This document shows positions 45,449-58,569 of a stretch of 64,000 bases of DNA, piece after piece; within the stretch, counting starts at the first letter, position 1, and each line of letters begins with the position of its first letter. The stretch comes from Siphonodentalium dalli. Taxonomy: Eukaryota; Mollusca; Scaphopoda; Gadilida; Siphonodentaliidae. The position numbers were made by a program, and so were the translations under genes. The stretch lies in NCBI GenBank assembly GCA_032622095.1, contig CP136065.1, positions 97,161,343 to 97,225,342 on the forward strand. The letters run 5' to 3'. The notes under the pieces were generated by a model. It ran no database searches, was not told where the DNA came from, and saw only the letters and a list, made by a program, of their open reading frames with translations.

Positions 45449-46331
45449 TTAACAGCTTATATCTCAGAAACGGCTTGGGCGATTTGCTTCATTTATTATT
45501 ATGCTCATAACGCTTACTCGATACTACAACATAGGCCTATAGGCAATAATTCCGCCCGACCTTGAATTTGACCGTCACCATGACAACGCTCTGTAAAAAA
45601 CAAATTCGTCAAAATTTAACTAAATTCACACGGTAGTATCACTAGGAAAACCGACAACGACGCCATGAAAATTCGCTTAATCAGCCAAAAATGACGGAGT
45701 AATGGCGGCTTGAACATTGACAAATTGCGGAACGGATAGAGATAGAACACTTTGGGACTTGGACTGGCATGTGCACTACTGATGGCTTTAATAAAATTCG
45801 GTCCATACATGACCTCATACACGCGATTCAATTTCTTAAATTGATGGTATGCTACAAGAATTTAATCATAGCGCCGACGTATTTATGCCTTTGAAAAAAA
45901 GCGAATGGCTCGGCCGATGCACTTGATTTTTGGTACTCATATAGTCCTTGCGCTAACTTAGTCAATGCACTTATCGACAACTTCGTCCGGCCCTGACCTT
46001 GACCACAGAGACAGGAAAAAGCGGTAATAATTGTTCAACAGTTTGTTTGTGAATACATGAATAGCGAAAACGGATGTATGCACTACAACCGACGAGACAA
46101 CTTTTTGTCATATGTTTCTGGACAAATTGACTACATGAACTTGGTGTTAACAGATGTTGGTGTTAATTGCCGTGCAATTTCAATTTCATTCAAGTTAGGT
46201 TTTTTTATCCTTCATTTCATGCTGCTATCTGCTGATTGAATGAGGATGCGTCACATGTATGGCGGGACACAAGTCACCTTCCTCCCTCGTGGGTAACATT
46301 TATATACTAAAATATGATAATAAGGAGAACT
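45449..46331. other. intergenic, nothing recognised
   Basis: Opens with a fragment beginning TATCTCAGAAACGGC, similar to 12400. Short open frames only. Confidence 0.45.
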
Positions 46332-47798
46332 GTCGCACTACCGACGAATCTAATTCAATTAGAATTAGACTCGAGTTTAATTCATAATTCGTCTGTTGAA
46401 ACAAACGTCGCATTTAATTCAAGACGAATCTAAATGATTTCTTAAAATGGCATAAAGCGTTCATAAGGGTTTTCGTCAAAACGGCTAAAATAGGAAGTTT
46501 TATATCAATTCTAAAACGTAAAATTTAGTGAGAAAATGTGGCTTTTGACTTCCAAACGACGAAATTAATGTTACTATTCTGAGGAGTGGAAATTATTGTT
46601 TTTTTTATCGCTATTTCGTAGGTATTTGATACATATTTTAGGTCGGACATGATTCTTTAGGCGGTATTTTGCTTTCAACTTGTCTGAATGAAATCAGGTC
46701 CAGTTTATTTTTATACGAAAACGTTGTACCGTTTTAACAATTTAATAGCAAGGTCAACGCGCTATATCACTATATATTGCGTCAGTATGCCTATCTAAAA
46801 CCACGTGGTAAAATAACCATGGCGGGCAGGGACGTACGGCTATGGGGTCTCGGTTGGGGGGGGCTAATAAATTTGCGTAATTCAATTTGCACCCCCTTGG
46901 CTTGTCCTTCACATGCCTGGATAATAGCCTATTCTGAATGGATCAGTAGACTTGTGATCATGCACTGGGCGAACCATGGTTCTGCCAGTAGAAGAAAAAT
47001 CAGAGATCTGAACCTGAAAATCCGATCATAGTTTGGCACAGCGGGAGAAAACTTTGAACATGAAAACCGCAAAAACCTATATAGCATTAGTAGGCCTCAA
47101 GCTTTCCAAGTGCTGACAATTTCCAACCTGACACCCCCACGAAGGTTGGAAAATTTCAAACTGATGACCATTTAAGTTCATAATTTTGAACAGAAGCATA
47201 GGAAAATAATTAGCAGTTTTTTTGGCTGGCCACGGGGGTCATGAGGGACCAGGACACAGGCCATTTCAGTCAAAATGTTGGATCAAAAGTAGGAAAATAT
47301 GCAAATGTTGGTCTAAAAACAACAAATTCCCCAATAATTCATTGCTGGAAAATCAAATTACAAGAACAATTTCAACCCATCGTTGATGTTAAATTTGCAC
47401 ACGTCCATGCACAGTATAGCGTGTATATCCAAACGGAATAAATATTTATTTAGTGCGTCTACTCGCATTTAATTTGAAACAAACGTCGCACTTTCGTCGA
47501 CTCGAATTCAAATACCACCAAATTACGTCATGCTCGTTGGTGTTTTCCAGTTTCAATTGGAATTCCCTCATTAGCATATCATTATGCAGCTCGTTTGCAT
47601 GTCTCCGAATTAAATTCGAGTCGACGGTGATGCGACGTTTGTTTCAAACACGGATCTCAGACGCATCAGCAATTAAATTCGTGTTGACCACACGCATTCT
47701 TCGTCGGTAGTGCGTCTACTCGCATTTATTTGCAACAAACGTCGCACTACCGACGAATCTAATTCAAATAATTGAATTCGATTCGTCGGTAGTGCGAC
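46332..47798. mobile_element. element with GTCGCACTACCGACGAATC ends and internal hairpins
   Basis: GTCGCACTACCGACGAATCT at 46332 is inverted at the right end (GATTCGTCGGTAGTGCGAC, ending 47798). The right end also forms a near-perfect 70-bp hairpin (47734-47805). A second hairpin (47468-47648) pairs GAAACAAACGTCGCAC and CGTCGACTCGAATTC with their complements. Repeat R2 copy 2 lies inside. The two most similar ends may mark an element of ~1.47 kb or several nested ones. Confidence 0.6.
47250..47400 (-). repeat. interspersed repeat R2, copy 2
   Basis: Reverse complement of 25735-25985: ATGCAAATGTTGGTCTAAAA, then AAATCAAATTACAAGAACAA. Confidence 0.65.
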
Positions 47799-47805
47799 GT
47801 TTGTT

Positions 47806-48705
47806 CCAAGGGTAAGAGATCCCCTCATCGCTCTCTAATAGTTTCAAGACAACACTCATCAGAACACTGTTTAAACCCCAAAAGCGCGTTCCTATATATT
47901 GGATCTTTTGATATGAAAGCAACGGAAAATATTTACACAATAATGTATGCGGTTAATAACTACCACAGACGAATGCACAACCGAGCGATGCTTTGCACAC
48001 CTTTCTTATTACTAAGTTCTGATGTCCATATGGGTACTCTACTTCGAAATTGCTTTACTTCTCTTTATATAAACCGATTTAGGCCATTCGTCAGCAATAT
48101 GGTGGGCAATTAACAACCATTAACGTGACTGTGTTCCAAAACTTGAATGTTTAAAAAAAAACAAGGATTCAAACATAAATAAAACTGAATGCACGGGAGC
48201 TTGCACATTATTAGTCTTGGCAAACATGGACATAGATGTAGCCTCGAGAGGGACTTTGTTCTCACCGCGTGGTTTTATTGAGGCATCTGGTGACAAAATC
48301 GTTCATTGTTTAAATAAAGCTGACATGTTTGACAAAGTATATTCACACATTTCGAGAAGAGATATTCATCCAATTTTCATACCTGAGTATGGGGCGATGA
48401 CCATAATAATGTAATACATGTAACCATTGAATCTAGGAATGACAGTCATGACGTCACGTGACGTCAAATAATTGTTAGGGTGAGAAGAATATGACTATTC
48501 ACGTAAAGCGTTGTGTTTCGTTTCTTATAAAACCAAAAGAAAGACGGTTATGCCCCATTATTTTATACCATAGGAAACTTTTGCCAATTAGCAGCTACGT
48601 TCTAATATATCATTTATCGCTGTTGGCCGCATTATTTTTTTTATCAAAGGCAGAAAAGTCAGCCCTCCGCCTAAAGATAAGAGACGTCAGGCTGTGGTAA
48701 AAGGC
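47806..48705. other. intergenic, nothing recognised
   Basis: Short open frames only (for example + 48217-48414). No repeats seen. Confidence 0.45.
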
Positions 48706-48709
48706 ACAC

Positions 48710-49157
48710 ATAACGCACAATTATGTGCCAAATTGCATAATTAATTAACACAACCGCCGTCGATGGGTATTGTCTAATATATATATAGGTTTCGATCTTC
48801 ATAGTCGAACATTAAAGAACATAACTTACATAATGTACCTCCTGCCTCGAATTTTTAAATATTTTAGATTTTTCCCCAAAAAGATAATCTAAAACGCATT
48901 TTGTCTTCTTTCAGGAAGGCCAAAAAAAAACAAAAACAAAAACAAAAAGAATTCAGTAATGGTGGAGATAATTAGTGTATACGGTAATTTAATTTGGATC
49001 CGTCTTGGTTTAAAAACTGGCCTAATAACCCCAAGATGGCTGTCAATATGGTGGCCGGTATATAGGTGGGAATTGTTAAATTTATAAGAACGGACGATTA
49101 CTTGCCAAATGGTTAACTAACACAACAACCGTTGGTAAACTGCTACACTACTGTTTA

Positions 49158-49206
<49 letters not shown>

Positions 49207-49450
49207 AGTAAAAAATATTACACAATGCACCTCCTGGCCCCAACTTTTGATCAAATTTAGTTAGTTTAGTCCAAAAATAACCGAAAACCTATTTTTGTCA
49301 TCTCGAAATGCATAAAGAAAATAATATAGCGTGGATGGAGATAATTTGTATGTACGATAATCTCATGCCGTCGGGGGTTACTTCATGACCTACTAACCCC
49401 AAGATGGCAGCCTATACGGTGGCCGGTATATGGATGAAATTTGTGAAATC
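48710..49450. repeat. diverged tandem duplication (~370 bp) with an AT run between
   Basis: Both halves share CTCCTGCCTCGAATTTT/CTCCTGGCCCCAACTTTT, GGTGGAGATAATT/GATGGAGATAATT, TAACCCCAAGATGGC and GGTGGCCGGTATAT. They are separated by an (AT)n run at 49160-49204. Confidence 0.75.
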
Positions 49451-50690
49451 TGCATGTCGCAATTAACAACACCATCCATTGCAATGTCTTATAAAACCAA
49501 TAGTTCAATTATATTAATTGAATTTTTCAATACTAGGACGTAACGGTGACCAATGCTACTAAACATGGCAACCAGTTTGGTACACAGTAGTGAGAGGATT
49601 GACACATTTTCCATTATTTCGTGCTCAAGTTATATTTGTTATTTGAAATCAATGGCATGTCGTGTAAATTAGTTCACAATAGAATGGTTGGTTTAAGGCA
49701 GATGGCTTTCGAAGCGTTGATCGATGTTGTGAGTCTGTGTCTGCTTTGGGGAAATGAATAAAGAAAATGTGTTGGTTTTATTAAATCGAACACGGTATTT
49801 AGGCATACTTGGGCACTCTGTATGACTTTTGTATCAAAAATGCGACCGCGAATAACAGAATTAACCAATTCGGATATATATCTCATCAAATAATTCATGT
49901 TGGTACGAATCGTTAGTTACCCTCTATCAGCAAGACGTGGTTACAAGAACGGATCTACCGATACATTGAGTATACGGTTCTAAACGTAAGTTTCAATGGA
50001 TTGACCAATAGCAATTACTGACCAAAGTCCGCAAGAGGACATATCGAGCAAATTATCAAACCGTCACATCATACAGGTTCGTTCAGTTTCATCATCCCAC
50101 AATAGACTCGTTGAATTTTGTATACTAACATTTGCCGGATTATTTCCATGACACATATTTCGCACATATTTTCCTTTTTCTTTTCCTTTCTTTGTCAGTT
50201 GCTTACCGGGTGGTAGGTATTTACTTTTACTAGCAGAAGATATGTTGCAAAGTAAAGTCGAGGCTCTAAGCGGCATTTCCAACAACGAATATACCAGCTA
50301 CGTGGAAAAGTACCTAACACTGTCAAATTATGTTCCTATATACTTCGAGTGTGCGTTACTTTGCATGGTATGGTACTGGAGTGTCGTGTCACCCCGTTGT
50401 CCTCGTGATTTCCAGAAATGACTGATCAATTGCTTACCTCAATTTGGACAGTTATGCCATGCTAGGTGAACAGTCATATTAGCCATATCTTTCTATGCGG
50501 TGAGTAGGTAGGGTTACTTCTGGAAGGCTGTATATTCAGAAAACAACTGATACATTTTGGACTTTTGTTATCTCAATGTAAGTATTAGCTCATACTGACA
50601 CCAAAATGAAAATGACGACAATTGCAATTATTTGTATACATGCCATACACAGGTTTATACCAGGAAGCATATAACAACTTTCTAGATAAG
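49451..50690. other. intergenic, nothing recognised
   Basis: AT-rich without repeats or conserved frames. Confidence 0.45.
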
Positions 50691-51041
50691 TCAACAATGT
50701 GGGTAGGGACCTGCTGATGGCAGCAGGTCGGATGTCTGAAAACGTACCATATTTTGTTTATGGCAGTTCATGATTTCAGCATTATAACTAATATAATAAG
50801 ATATAGCTTTTATATGGCGCTTCATGCCTGGTGTAGCTCGAAACGCTACACACACCCCGTCATATCTAACGCCATATGTGTTACAGTTAAACTCAGATGC
50901 ATCTATAGTTATCCCATTATGCGCGACGTGAGTGGGCCGCGTGTGGTGTATATCCTGATAGTATGTTGCGGTAGTGTTTGAAATGCACATGGCTAAGAAC
51001 AGAATGGGGATCGTGAGTATTGGTGTAATTTGTCGCTGCAT
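50691..51041 (-). CDS. candidate small secreted protein, unidentified
   Basis: 116 codons on the minus strand from ATG at 51041 (G at -3). The N-terminus MQRQITPILTIPILFLAMC has the hydrophobic run of a signal peptide, followed by SNTTATYYQD and a body with four further cysteines (EFNC, GVCV, MNC and a terminal C). I do not recognise the family. The frame may continue upstream to 51107, but those codons fall in the terminal repeat of the adjacent transposon, so the internal ATG is preferred. It could also be a first exon with a donor inside GGGTGTGTGTAGC, or a chance frame. Confidence 0.3.
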   Translation of the reverse strand: MQRQITPILTIPILFLAMCISNTTATYYQDIHHTRPTHVAHNGITIDASEFNCNTYGVRYDGVCVAFRATPGMKRHIKAISYYISYNAEIMNCHKQNMVRFQTSDLLPSAGPYPHC

Positions 51042-51079
51042 CTCAGAAATAACATATAGCAACAACTTATGTACAGACC

Positions 51080-52157
51080 AGGGCTCTGTTTCATGAAGCA
51101 ACGTCATAAGATTATCTTAAGATGGACTTAATCTAAGATGTAAGGTGGATCTTATGATGTAACTTTTCCGTTTCAAGAACGCGTTTCACAAAACAAGATT
51201 AAGTCCTACTTAAGTAGTAAGTTAAGTTCCCGCTCATTTAGACTGGTTATCGACAATTTTCTACAGTCCGGAACAAAAATATGTGGGCTTGTGCAATCTG
51301 TATGTACGGCATTGAAAGGTTATCGAGAAAGAGCCGAGTCCGATTTGACATTATTCTGTGACAGGGATGCTGGATAGCGGCTGGGGTGGATGTGGGCGAA
51401 TCAGCGCATGTATCTTAGTGTCTATAGTCAGTGGCCTTATATTCGCATATGGATCTTAGACTTACATGGGTTCCACATTCGAACATGAGTACATCGCAGG
51501 CTCTTAAAATGACGAGCTTTGCGTTTACTGGTGAGTGGCGGTGTCAGAAATAAGACAATATAATTATATGGATCGATGCATGGCTGCGACCATGCATTCA
51601 CGCCGAGTTAATCCACTGAGAGCAATGATCAGGCGGCGATTTTTCATTAGCACACTCGCATTAAGGGGTGTCATCGTTACGGGTGTGTATATCATATATA
51701 CACTATGCTGTAAAATGGTAATCCCACCCCTGCACAAAAAAAACATGACAAAAATTGGACAGCCTTGAAAATCACGACATGGCCGTGGGCATTTAATGTC
51801 CAAAAAGCACCACGTGATAATATTCCAACCATTTCGAATAGGATATTTTGCTCTAATCTCTCCATCGTCCATGCAATCCAGTGGATAGTTTCTGTCCCTA
51901 AATAACCTTTCTCGTCTTAGATCTCTCCGTAATTGCAAAATAACATAGGCCGCCATATTTGTGATCGATATGCCATTTATTACGTGGGTCTTAACTTTAA
52001 GATTATCTTAAGACACCTCACACCAGTCTTAAAGTTAAGACCAAAGTTAAGACCATCTTAAGTTAAGACCATGTTCGTGAAACGCACTTATGACTGAAGT
52101 TTGAACTTATGACCATCTTAAGTCCCAACTAAGTTGCTTTCATGAAACAGGGCCCTG
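51080..52157. mobile_element. decayed PIF/Harbinger-like element
   Basis: Termini CAGGGCTCTGTTTCATGAAG and CATGAAACAGGGCCCTG are inverted. Inside them AAGATTATCTTAAG and related CTTAAG-rich inverted blocks occur at both ends (51105-51230 and 51990-52130). The minus strand encodes a transposase-like N-terminus (see 51564-51956). Target duplication not evident. Confidence 0.65.
51564..51956 (-). pseudogene. Harbinger-like transposase N-terminal fragment
   Basis: The first ~45 residues (MAAYVILQLRRDLRRERLF, then RDRNYPLDCMDDGEIRAKYP) have the R-R-R/E-R-x-F-R-D/E-R-x-x-P-L-D ... D-x-E-I/L-x-x-x-Y/F pattern at the start of HARBI1-type DDE transposases. The frame stays open to 51564 but the later residues show none of the expected helix-turn-helix or catalytic D/D/E blocks, so the coding region is truncated or frameshifted. 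Confidence 0.45.
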
Positions 52158-52387
52158 AGCTCCTAGAAATATAAAACTGAAATAACTATACTTTTCCTGG
52201 TGTAAGTAAGACATTTAAGCCGCGATCATTGTGTGCGTGGAAAAAGAGCTACCAATTGTCTCAAACATTAATATTACTATCAATGTCTAGACACAAACTG
52301 TCATCAGTGTGTCGAGTAAATCAGTGAATAATTTGCATATCTATCAGCTCAGTTGATTAGCGATGTTACTCCCACGACACATATTAT

Positions 52388-53045
52388 GGTCCGAATCGGC
52401 ATCTCCAGTTTAGACCTAGTTTAAACTACTAGTTTAAACTGGGTTTTAGTAGTAAATTAACCAAGTTTTTCTCCACCGCTGGGAAGACACGTACATATTT
52501 GGTCGATTGCGCTACCTGTGAGCCACACTTGTCCAATTGCAAGGATAGGAGGCGTGGTCTGTCTGCTTATTATCGTTACTTGTCAAAGCATTGTCCGGTC
52601 ACGCGACATGTTGTCGCTATCTAATCTCCTAACCAGGCGAATAACCCGTGCGCTTTGATAAATCACGACGAATGCACGGTCTGTTGCATAGCGGTTAGAT
52701 ACTATATAATGTTATGGACGAACATGACTGTTGGAACTCAAAAATATCTCTTGAGAGCATGGATGGGGGCCCGCCACAAATACCCCATATAAACACCACC
52801 ACCCCGGGGGAACCATCCGGACGGGTGAAAATGTGGTATGGACCATTTTCGAGAACGGGAAGAATTTCGGCGAATTTGACGGCATGAATGGGTGGCCCGC
52901 CCAAAACACGCGATAGAAACATCACCCCTCACCCCGAGATAACTGGGTATGGACCATTTTCGAGAACGGTAAGGATTTAGGCTAATTCATTTGGCAGCAG
53001 GAGTGGGTGGCCCGATCAAAATACACCATAGAACACCCCCCCCCC

Positions 53046-53087
<42 letters not shown>

Positions 53088-55018
53088 CACACACACACAC
53101 CCATCACCCGGGGGTGCCACCCGAGGTGGTGGAAATTGGATACGCCCAAATTTCGAATAGAAACACCCAAGCCTTCCCCCCCGGGGAAGGGTACATCAAA
53201 TAACCCCTATAAACACCCCACCCCTCACTTCCGGGTGGGGTGGGTGGGTTACCACCCGAGGGGTGAAGATGGGATATGAACCATGTTTGAGAACGGTAAG
53301 GATTTCGGCTAATTTGACTACAGGGGTGTGTGGCCGCTCCAAATATCCCCTAGAAACACCATACCCTCATCCCTGGAGGGTACCACCCTGCTGGGGTTAA
53401 AATGGGGTTTTGAGCATTTTATTCATTATGCGCAAAAAAACATGCCTCTGTCGGTCAATATTACGGCATGTGTATGTGCCCCGCCCCAAATACCCCATAT
53501 AAACACCCCTACCCCTCACCCGGGCGTCGGAATGGGGTATGGACGGTTATCGAGAACGATAAGGATTTCGGCCAATATGACGGCATTGGTGGGCGGCCCG
53601 CCCTCAAATATAGTCCACAGAAACATCCCCAACCTCACCGCGGGTGGTTCTACCCGAGCGGGTGAAAATTGGATATGGACCCCGGGGTGCGGGTTGGGGT
53701 GTTTCTATGGGGGGGGGGCATTTGGGATGTGCCACCCACCGTTCTCGAAAATGGTCCATACCCCATTTCACCCCCTCGGGGTGGTACCCCCGGGTGAGGG
53801 TGTTTCTAGGGGGTATTTGGAGCGGGCTATCCACTCCTGACGTCAAATTGGCCGAAATCCTTACCGTTCTCGAAAATGGTCCATACCCCATTTTCACCTA
53901 CTTGTGTGGTTCCCCCAGGATTGAGAGGTGGGCTGTTTCTATGGGACATTTGAGCGGGCCATCCATCCATGCCGTCAAATTGGCCAAGATCCTTACCGGT
54001 CTCGAAAATGGTCCATATCCCATTTTCACCCCCTCGGTGGTAGCCCCCAGGATGGAGGGGTGGGGTGTTTCTATGGGTTATTTGGGGCGGGCCACCCACC
54101 CATACCATAAAATTGGCCGAAATCCTTACAGTTCTCCAAAATAGTCCATACTCCATTCCCCCTCAGGGTGGTCGTTACCCTCCCCCGGGTGAGGGCTGGG
54201 GTGTCTCTGGTTGGTATTTGGGCGGGCCACCAACCCATGCGACAAATTGACCGAAAGAGACCTTTTAGTGAATAAGGAATCAGTTTCAAAATTCATGTTC
54301 GTGTCTAACGTGTCAAACTGATCAGTTCGATCACCCCATGCTCTCAGTCGCCAAAGCGACATCCGAACGAGCGAATTGCAAACAGACATATATAGCAAGA
54401 AATCATCCATCACACTGGCACATATTTTGTTAGAATTTATCTCATAAGTACCGACATCGCCTCCCCGAATTCCACTGACTCTCCTGCATGTACATTGAGT
54501 GACAAACGCCCGCGCATAAACGCCTCCCCAATTCAAAATAAACACTCCCATATACGCGAAGAAACAACATCAATACTGGGCGAAAAAAATCGACCAAATA
54601 ATTAAACCCAAAAAACTAGGTTTTATTAAAACCTGGGGTAGGGTGGTTTAACTTTGATGTTTTTCAAAGTATATTTAAAGGTATATTTTCGAGATGAGAC
54701 GTATGGTACGTATAAATCATATATACTGAAGCTTGTACTGATGATATTATAGCCAATTCACCACAAACAATTAGTAATATTACCATAACTTTATCACGTC
54801 AATGAAACCTAGTTTTTAATTGAGATCGAATTCCACAAACTAAAACTGAGTTTATCACAAAACTGGGTTTAACTACACTAAAACCAAGTTTTACTCCCAT
54901 AAAACCTAGTTTTACTACAGGAAAACCAAGTTTTACTCCTACTTAAACCTAGTTTAAACTGGAGTTAAACCTGGTCTAGGACAAAACGTAGTCTAAACCA
55001 GAGATGCCGATTCGGACC
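52388..55018. mobile_element. 2.6-kb element with GGTCCGAATCGGCATCTC ends
   Basis: GGTCCGAATCGGCATCTC at 52388-52405 is exactly inverted at 55001-55018. Similarity continues inward through YRGTTTAGACY and a cluster of AGTTTAAACT palindromes on both sides (52405-52470 and 54900-54990, plus AAACCTAGTTTT repeats 54605-54960). The core is the minisatellite at 52740-54250. No transposase; no certain target duplication. Confidence 0.8.
52740..54250. repeat. head-to-head GC-rich minisatellite (~110-135 bp units)
   Basis: GGACCATTTTCGAGAACGG marks forward units near 52841 and 52952, with diverged ones near 53272 and 53541. From about 53700 the same unit runs in reverse (CCGTTCTCGAAAATGGTCC at about 53739, 53865, 53996 and 54128). 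Units also share GGGTGGCCCGCCC, TAGAAACACCCC and ATTTCGGCCAATTTGACGGC or their complements. A CA run lies at 53049-53100. Long open frames here are repeat-driven and not genes. Confidence 0.85.
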
Positions 55019-55204
55019 TTAACGTCATCGAAGTCTGGTATAGTGACTGCTTGCCATTTAATAAAATAGTAGTTGCTCTAGTAGACAAACAAAAGTGGTA
55101 TGTGACAATGCTAGATACTGAGCTGGTTGATAGACTAATCATGAAATAGAAATATCAGCAACGGACCAAATAATATTTCCAGTTGCGGCCTGGTAAATCT
55201 ATCT

Positions 55205-56460
55205 ATATCTATATTTGCGAATGTATGTATGTATGTGCTCTAAAGAAATCACGAGGACCATCTAGATGACACCAAAGAGGTATAACAGGTGGAGAAAAGG
55301 GGAGGGGCAGCAAACAATTTTGTCGCTGATTTCCACCAAACTTATACCAAATCATCTCCATGATATGCAGATTATAATAGTGTGGTATAAAGATGTTAAA
55401 AGTGGCGCCGTTTCAGTCAGGTGTACACAGAAGGGCAGAGAGGACCAAAATTCATAATATTATTTTTAGAGCCGATTTCGACCAAATGGATACACGGTCT
55501 CTCCGTGATACGAGGAATCTAATGGTGTCTTTAAAGATGTCAAAAATTATGCCGCCCAAGTCAAGGGTGTGCGGAAAGGGAATTGGGAACCAAAATTGAT
55601 AAAAAATATTTGCGGTGCCGATTTCCACCAAATTGATACAAATTCTTACACATGGTAAGACGCCAAATTTGTTCCATTTGGGTAAGAGGTGGGTGTACCA
55701 AATTTAATATGAATTAGGTTGAAGTCGCCACATTTGGTGCCTATATTTTCGAATGTTTGTCTGTGTTCTATAAAACTTCACGGGGATCATCTAGCTAGCA
55801 CCAAAGGGGTCTAACATGGATATCTTTTACGATCAAGATAAGGATGCAGGTTAATTTTTCTAAAGTGATGCCGTTGGTGTCGGTGGCAGAAAACGTTGAG
55901 TCGAAGCAAACAATTATACATAACCATCTCCATGCTAAGGCGCCGTTCGAGTCAGGGGTGCACGGAGGCGGAGAGGGGCATCAGCATTGATTGTAACAAC
56001 CTATCCTTAGCATCGATTATCACCAACTTGATACATACAAGTATTCTTCTCCATTATATGAGGTTACTAATCATGATATTTAAAGATGCCAATTTGGTGC
56101 CTTTGTTGTGAGAGATGGGGCACTAAATTTTATAAGAATTAGTTTTGTTGCCGGTTGTCCCCAAACTTATACATAATATCTCCATGATACTATGAGTCTA
56201 ATGCTGTGGTTTAATGATGTCAAAAGTGTCATTCGAGTCATGAGTGTGGAGGGGAGTGGTACCAAAGCTGATAAAAAATATGTTTAGCACTAATTTCCAC
56301 CAAATTCATACATGTTCTTCTCCAATGATATGAGGAACAAAACATGTGGGTCAAAGACGGCATATTTGGTGCCCTTGGGTCATGGATGGAGAGAGGAGTG
56401 AATTTACATTGATGAGAATATTTTAGTTGCCAATATCCACCAGAATTATATATAGTCAGT
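55205..56460. repeat. ~140-bp degenerate tandem array
   Basis: Units carry GCCGATTTCCACCAAATTGATAC-like starts (about 55329, 55475, 55615, 56013, 56150, 56288, 56430), then CTCCATGATAT(G)AGG, AAAGATG(T/C)CAAA, and a G-rich GTGCGGAAAGGG piece. Spacing is 137-146 where adjacent. No coding content. Confidence 0.8.
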
Positions 56461-58565
56461 ATTTTACAATCCCCTGCTCAGGTTAAGACCATAAAGACAA
56501 GACCAACGTATTATCAAACAATGCTGTAATTTTTAACCTGCAAATACCAAAAATAAAACGTATGAACATATTGCAGGATGCACACAACGCCCACACAGTT
56601 GTGAGCTGCAAAATGTTAAATATCCACTTAGGTGTGAACTAAACAAATGTGTAGTAATATAATAAATAAAAATATTGGATGAATGGAATTGCAAGAGAAA
56701 TCAATAGACCATGTGAAAATGATACAGAGAAAACCATTAGCAATAAATATTAATGACAAAATAGAAACAAATAAGAATAAGAAAACCGCCCATACGCGTG
56801 TGACCTAACATGTATAATGCTAGAACAAAAAAAGCTAAATTTAGCATGCCGAAAATACAAAATGAAGATGACATGATTTCAAAAAGGGGAGGGGAAAAGC
56901 CCCGTAAATATAAATAAATATATAAGAAGCGGGGTGAAAATGAAGAGAAATAAGTGCAGAGAAAGATGACGACGATGACGTTACAATTATACAGGCCTAC
57001 TTAATGATGAAACAAATGATATATGATGTCAATAAATATAGCATGTAAAACAACCGTGAAACAAAAGTTAATGAAACATACACATTGGTGGGTACGGCTG
57101 ATTGGCAGACTCCTAGCCAACACTACTAAACAAAGTTTCTTGAAGTTGAATTATCATATGTAACAGCAATGCACGTCTTCGGAATATCAATTAGAACCAC
57201 ACAAAATATGGTCTCACCAAATAGCAACCTTTATTGAACGTTCCAACAAAGTCAAATGTAATTTATATCGCCATGCGATAGAGTCATCTCCATAATTCGT
57301 TCTAAGGTGTTTTTGGTGTTCACACTTCACAACCTCGGCATTTGGTGACTTCATTAATTCACTTGAACAATTAGATCTTCTCAACTGTCATATTTATATG
57401 GGGACTGTAATCAGGGCATTCATATTGAGCTAGCAAAAACAGACAAACAAAGAAGGCATTAAATGTATATATATCATTCTATTTTAACATTGACATGTAT
57501 TCCTGAAAAATGAGGGGCATTGAACCACAAGCGGATGGCATGTTAGAATAGCACATTCACTATAACACAATTGGGAGTATCTCCCATTCAAGATATGTTC
57601 CACGCAAAAGATACAATTTGTCAAGAGACGTGGAAATGCGTAGAAGGCCTGTTCAAATATATTGGTTACTGTGTGCAATCAGATATATTATCTTATGGGA
57701 GCAAATAAAACACAGCAACACACGGATTTTCAGGATCCTCCAACACTGCCCGTTACAGGGGGTTTCTTTCATTTTATTAGAACAGACTCATAGCCTAACA
57801 TACAAAACGTGAAATCTGTGTCGGGCACATGTAGCTGATATATGGCAACATTTATCTTAAAATGAGAATTATTGACCAGAATAGCACCATGAACATAGGA
57901 ACACCTGGACATTTGTTTAAAACGTCTGTATCTTCATGGAGATATGATAACCAGGTGACCTCAACATCTTAGCCTAACCAACTAGATTGATTTATACATC
58001 TCTATGTAAAATTCCAGTTGCTGTCTTTTGTCTCCTGGTATCTCTGGCGTTAGAAAACGCATGATAGCAAGCAAGATTCGACAGCCTTATACCTCAAATA
58101 TTGGCGAGATTACCACTTCCCTTACGACTATAAGAGATGACTCAATATTGAGGCTAGCTTTAATAAAGTGATCATTGTTCACACTTTATTGCAAACTACG
58201 AACATAATGTGGCCTTTAATTTGTTCAAGATAGGTACTTATTTCAGCTAATTTTAACATTCTTAGCGTTAGAGCATGGCATTGAACCTTTTCGGTCATTG
58301 CACAATCTAATATACTCATCCCTCCTGGTTTCATTCTCGAAACTGATATCGTATTTACTTCTGATGAAATACGTGATAATAGAAACATTTTTGGTACTGA
58401 TATGTGATTGATTTATTGCAAACGTCACATAACAGTGAAACAAGAAAACAATGTATGTACAATTACACAAATTCGGATTTCACATTCACCATTTCATATA
58501 CATATGCTTGTTTATATATACAGCAGTAATTGAATTAGATTACACAATAATTGGCGATTTGTTAT
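56461..58565. other. intergenic, nothing recognised
   Basis: AT-rich; only short unconvincing open frames on both strands. Confidence 0.45.
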
Positions 58566-58569
58566 GATA

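Noticed and set aside
53007-54156. Overlapping long open frames on both strands up to 170 codons
   Set aside because: They sit in the GC-rich minisatellite; stop codons are rare because of composition and repetition, and frames are equally open on both strands.
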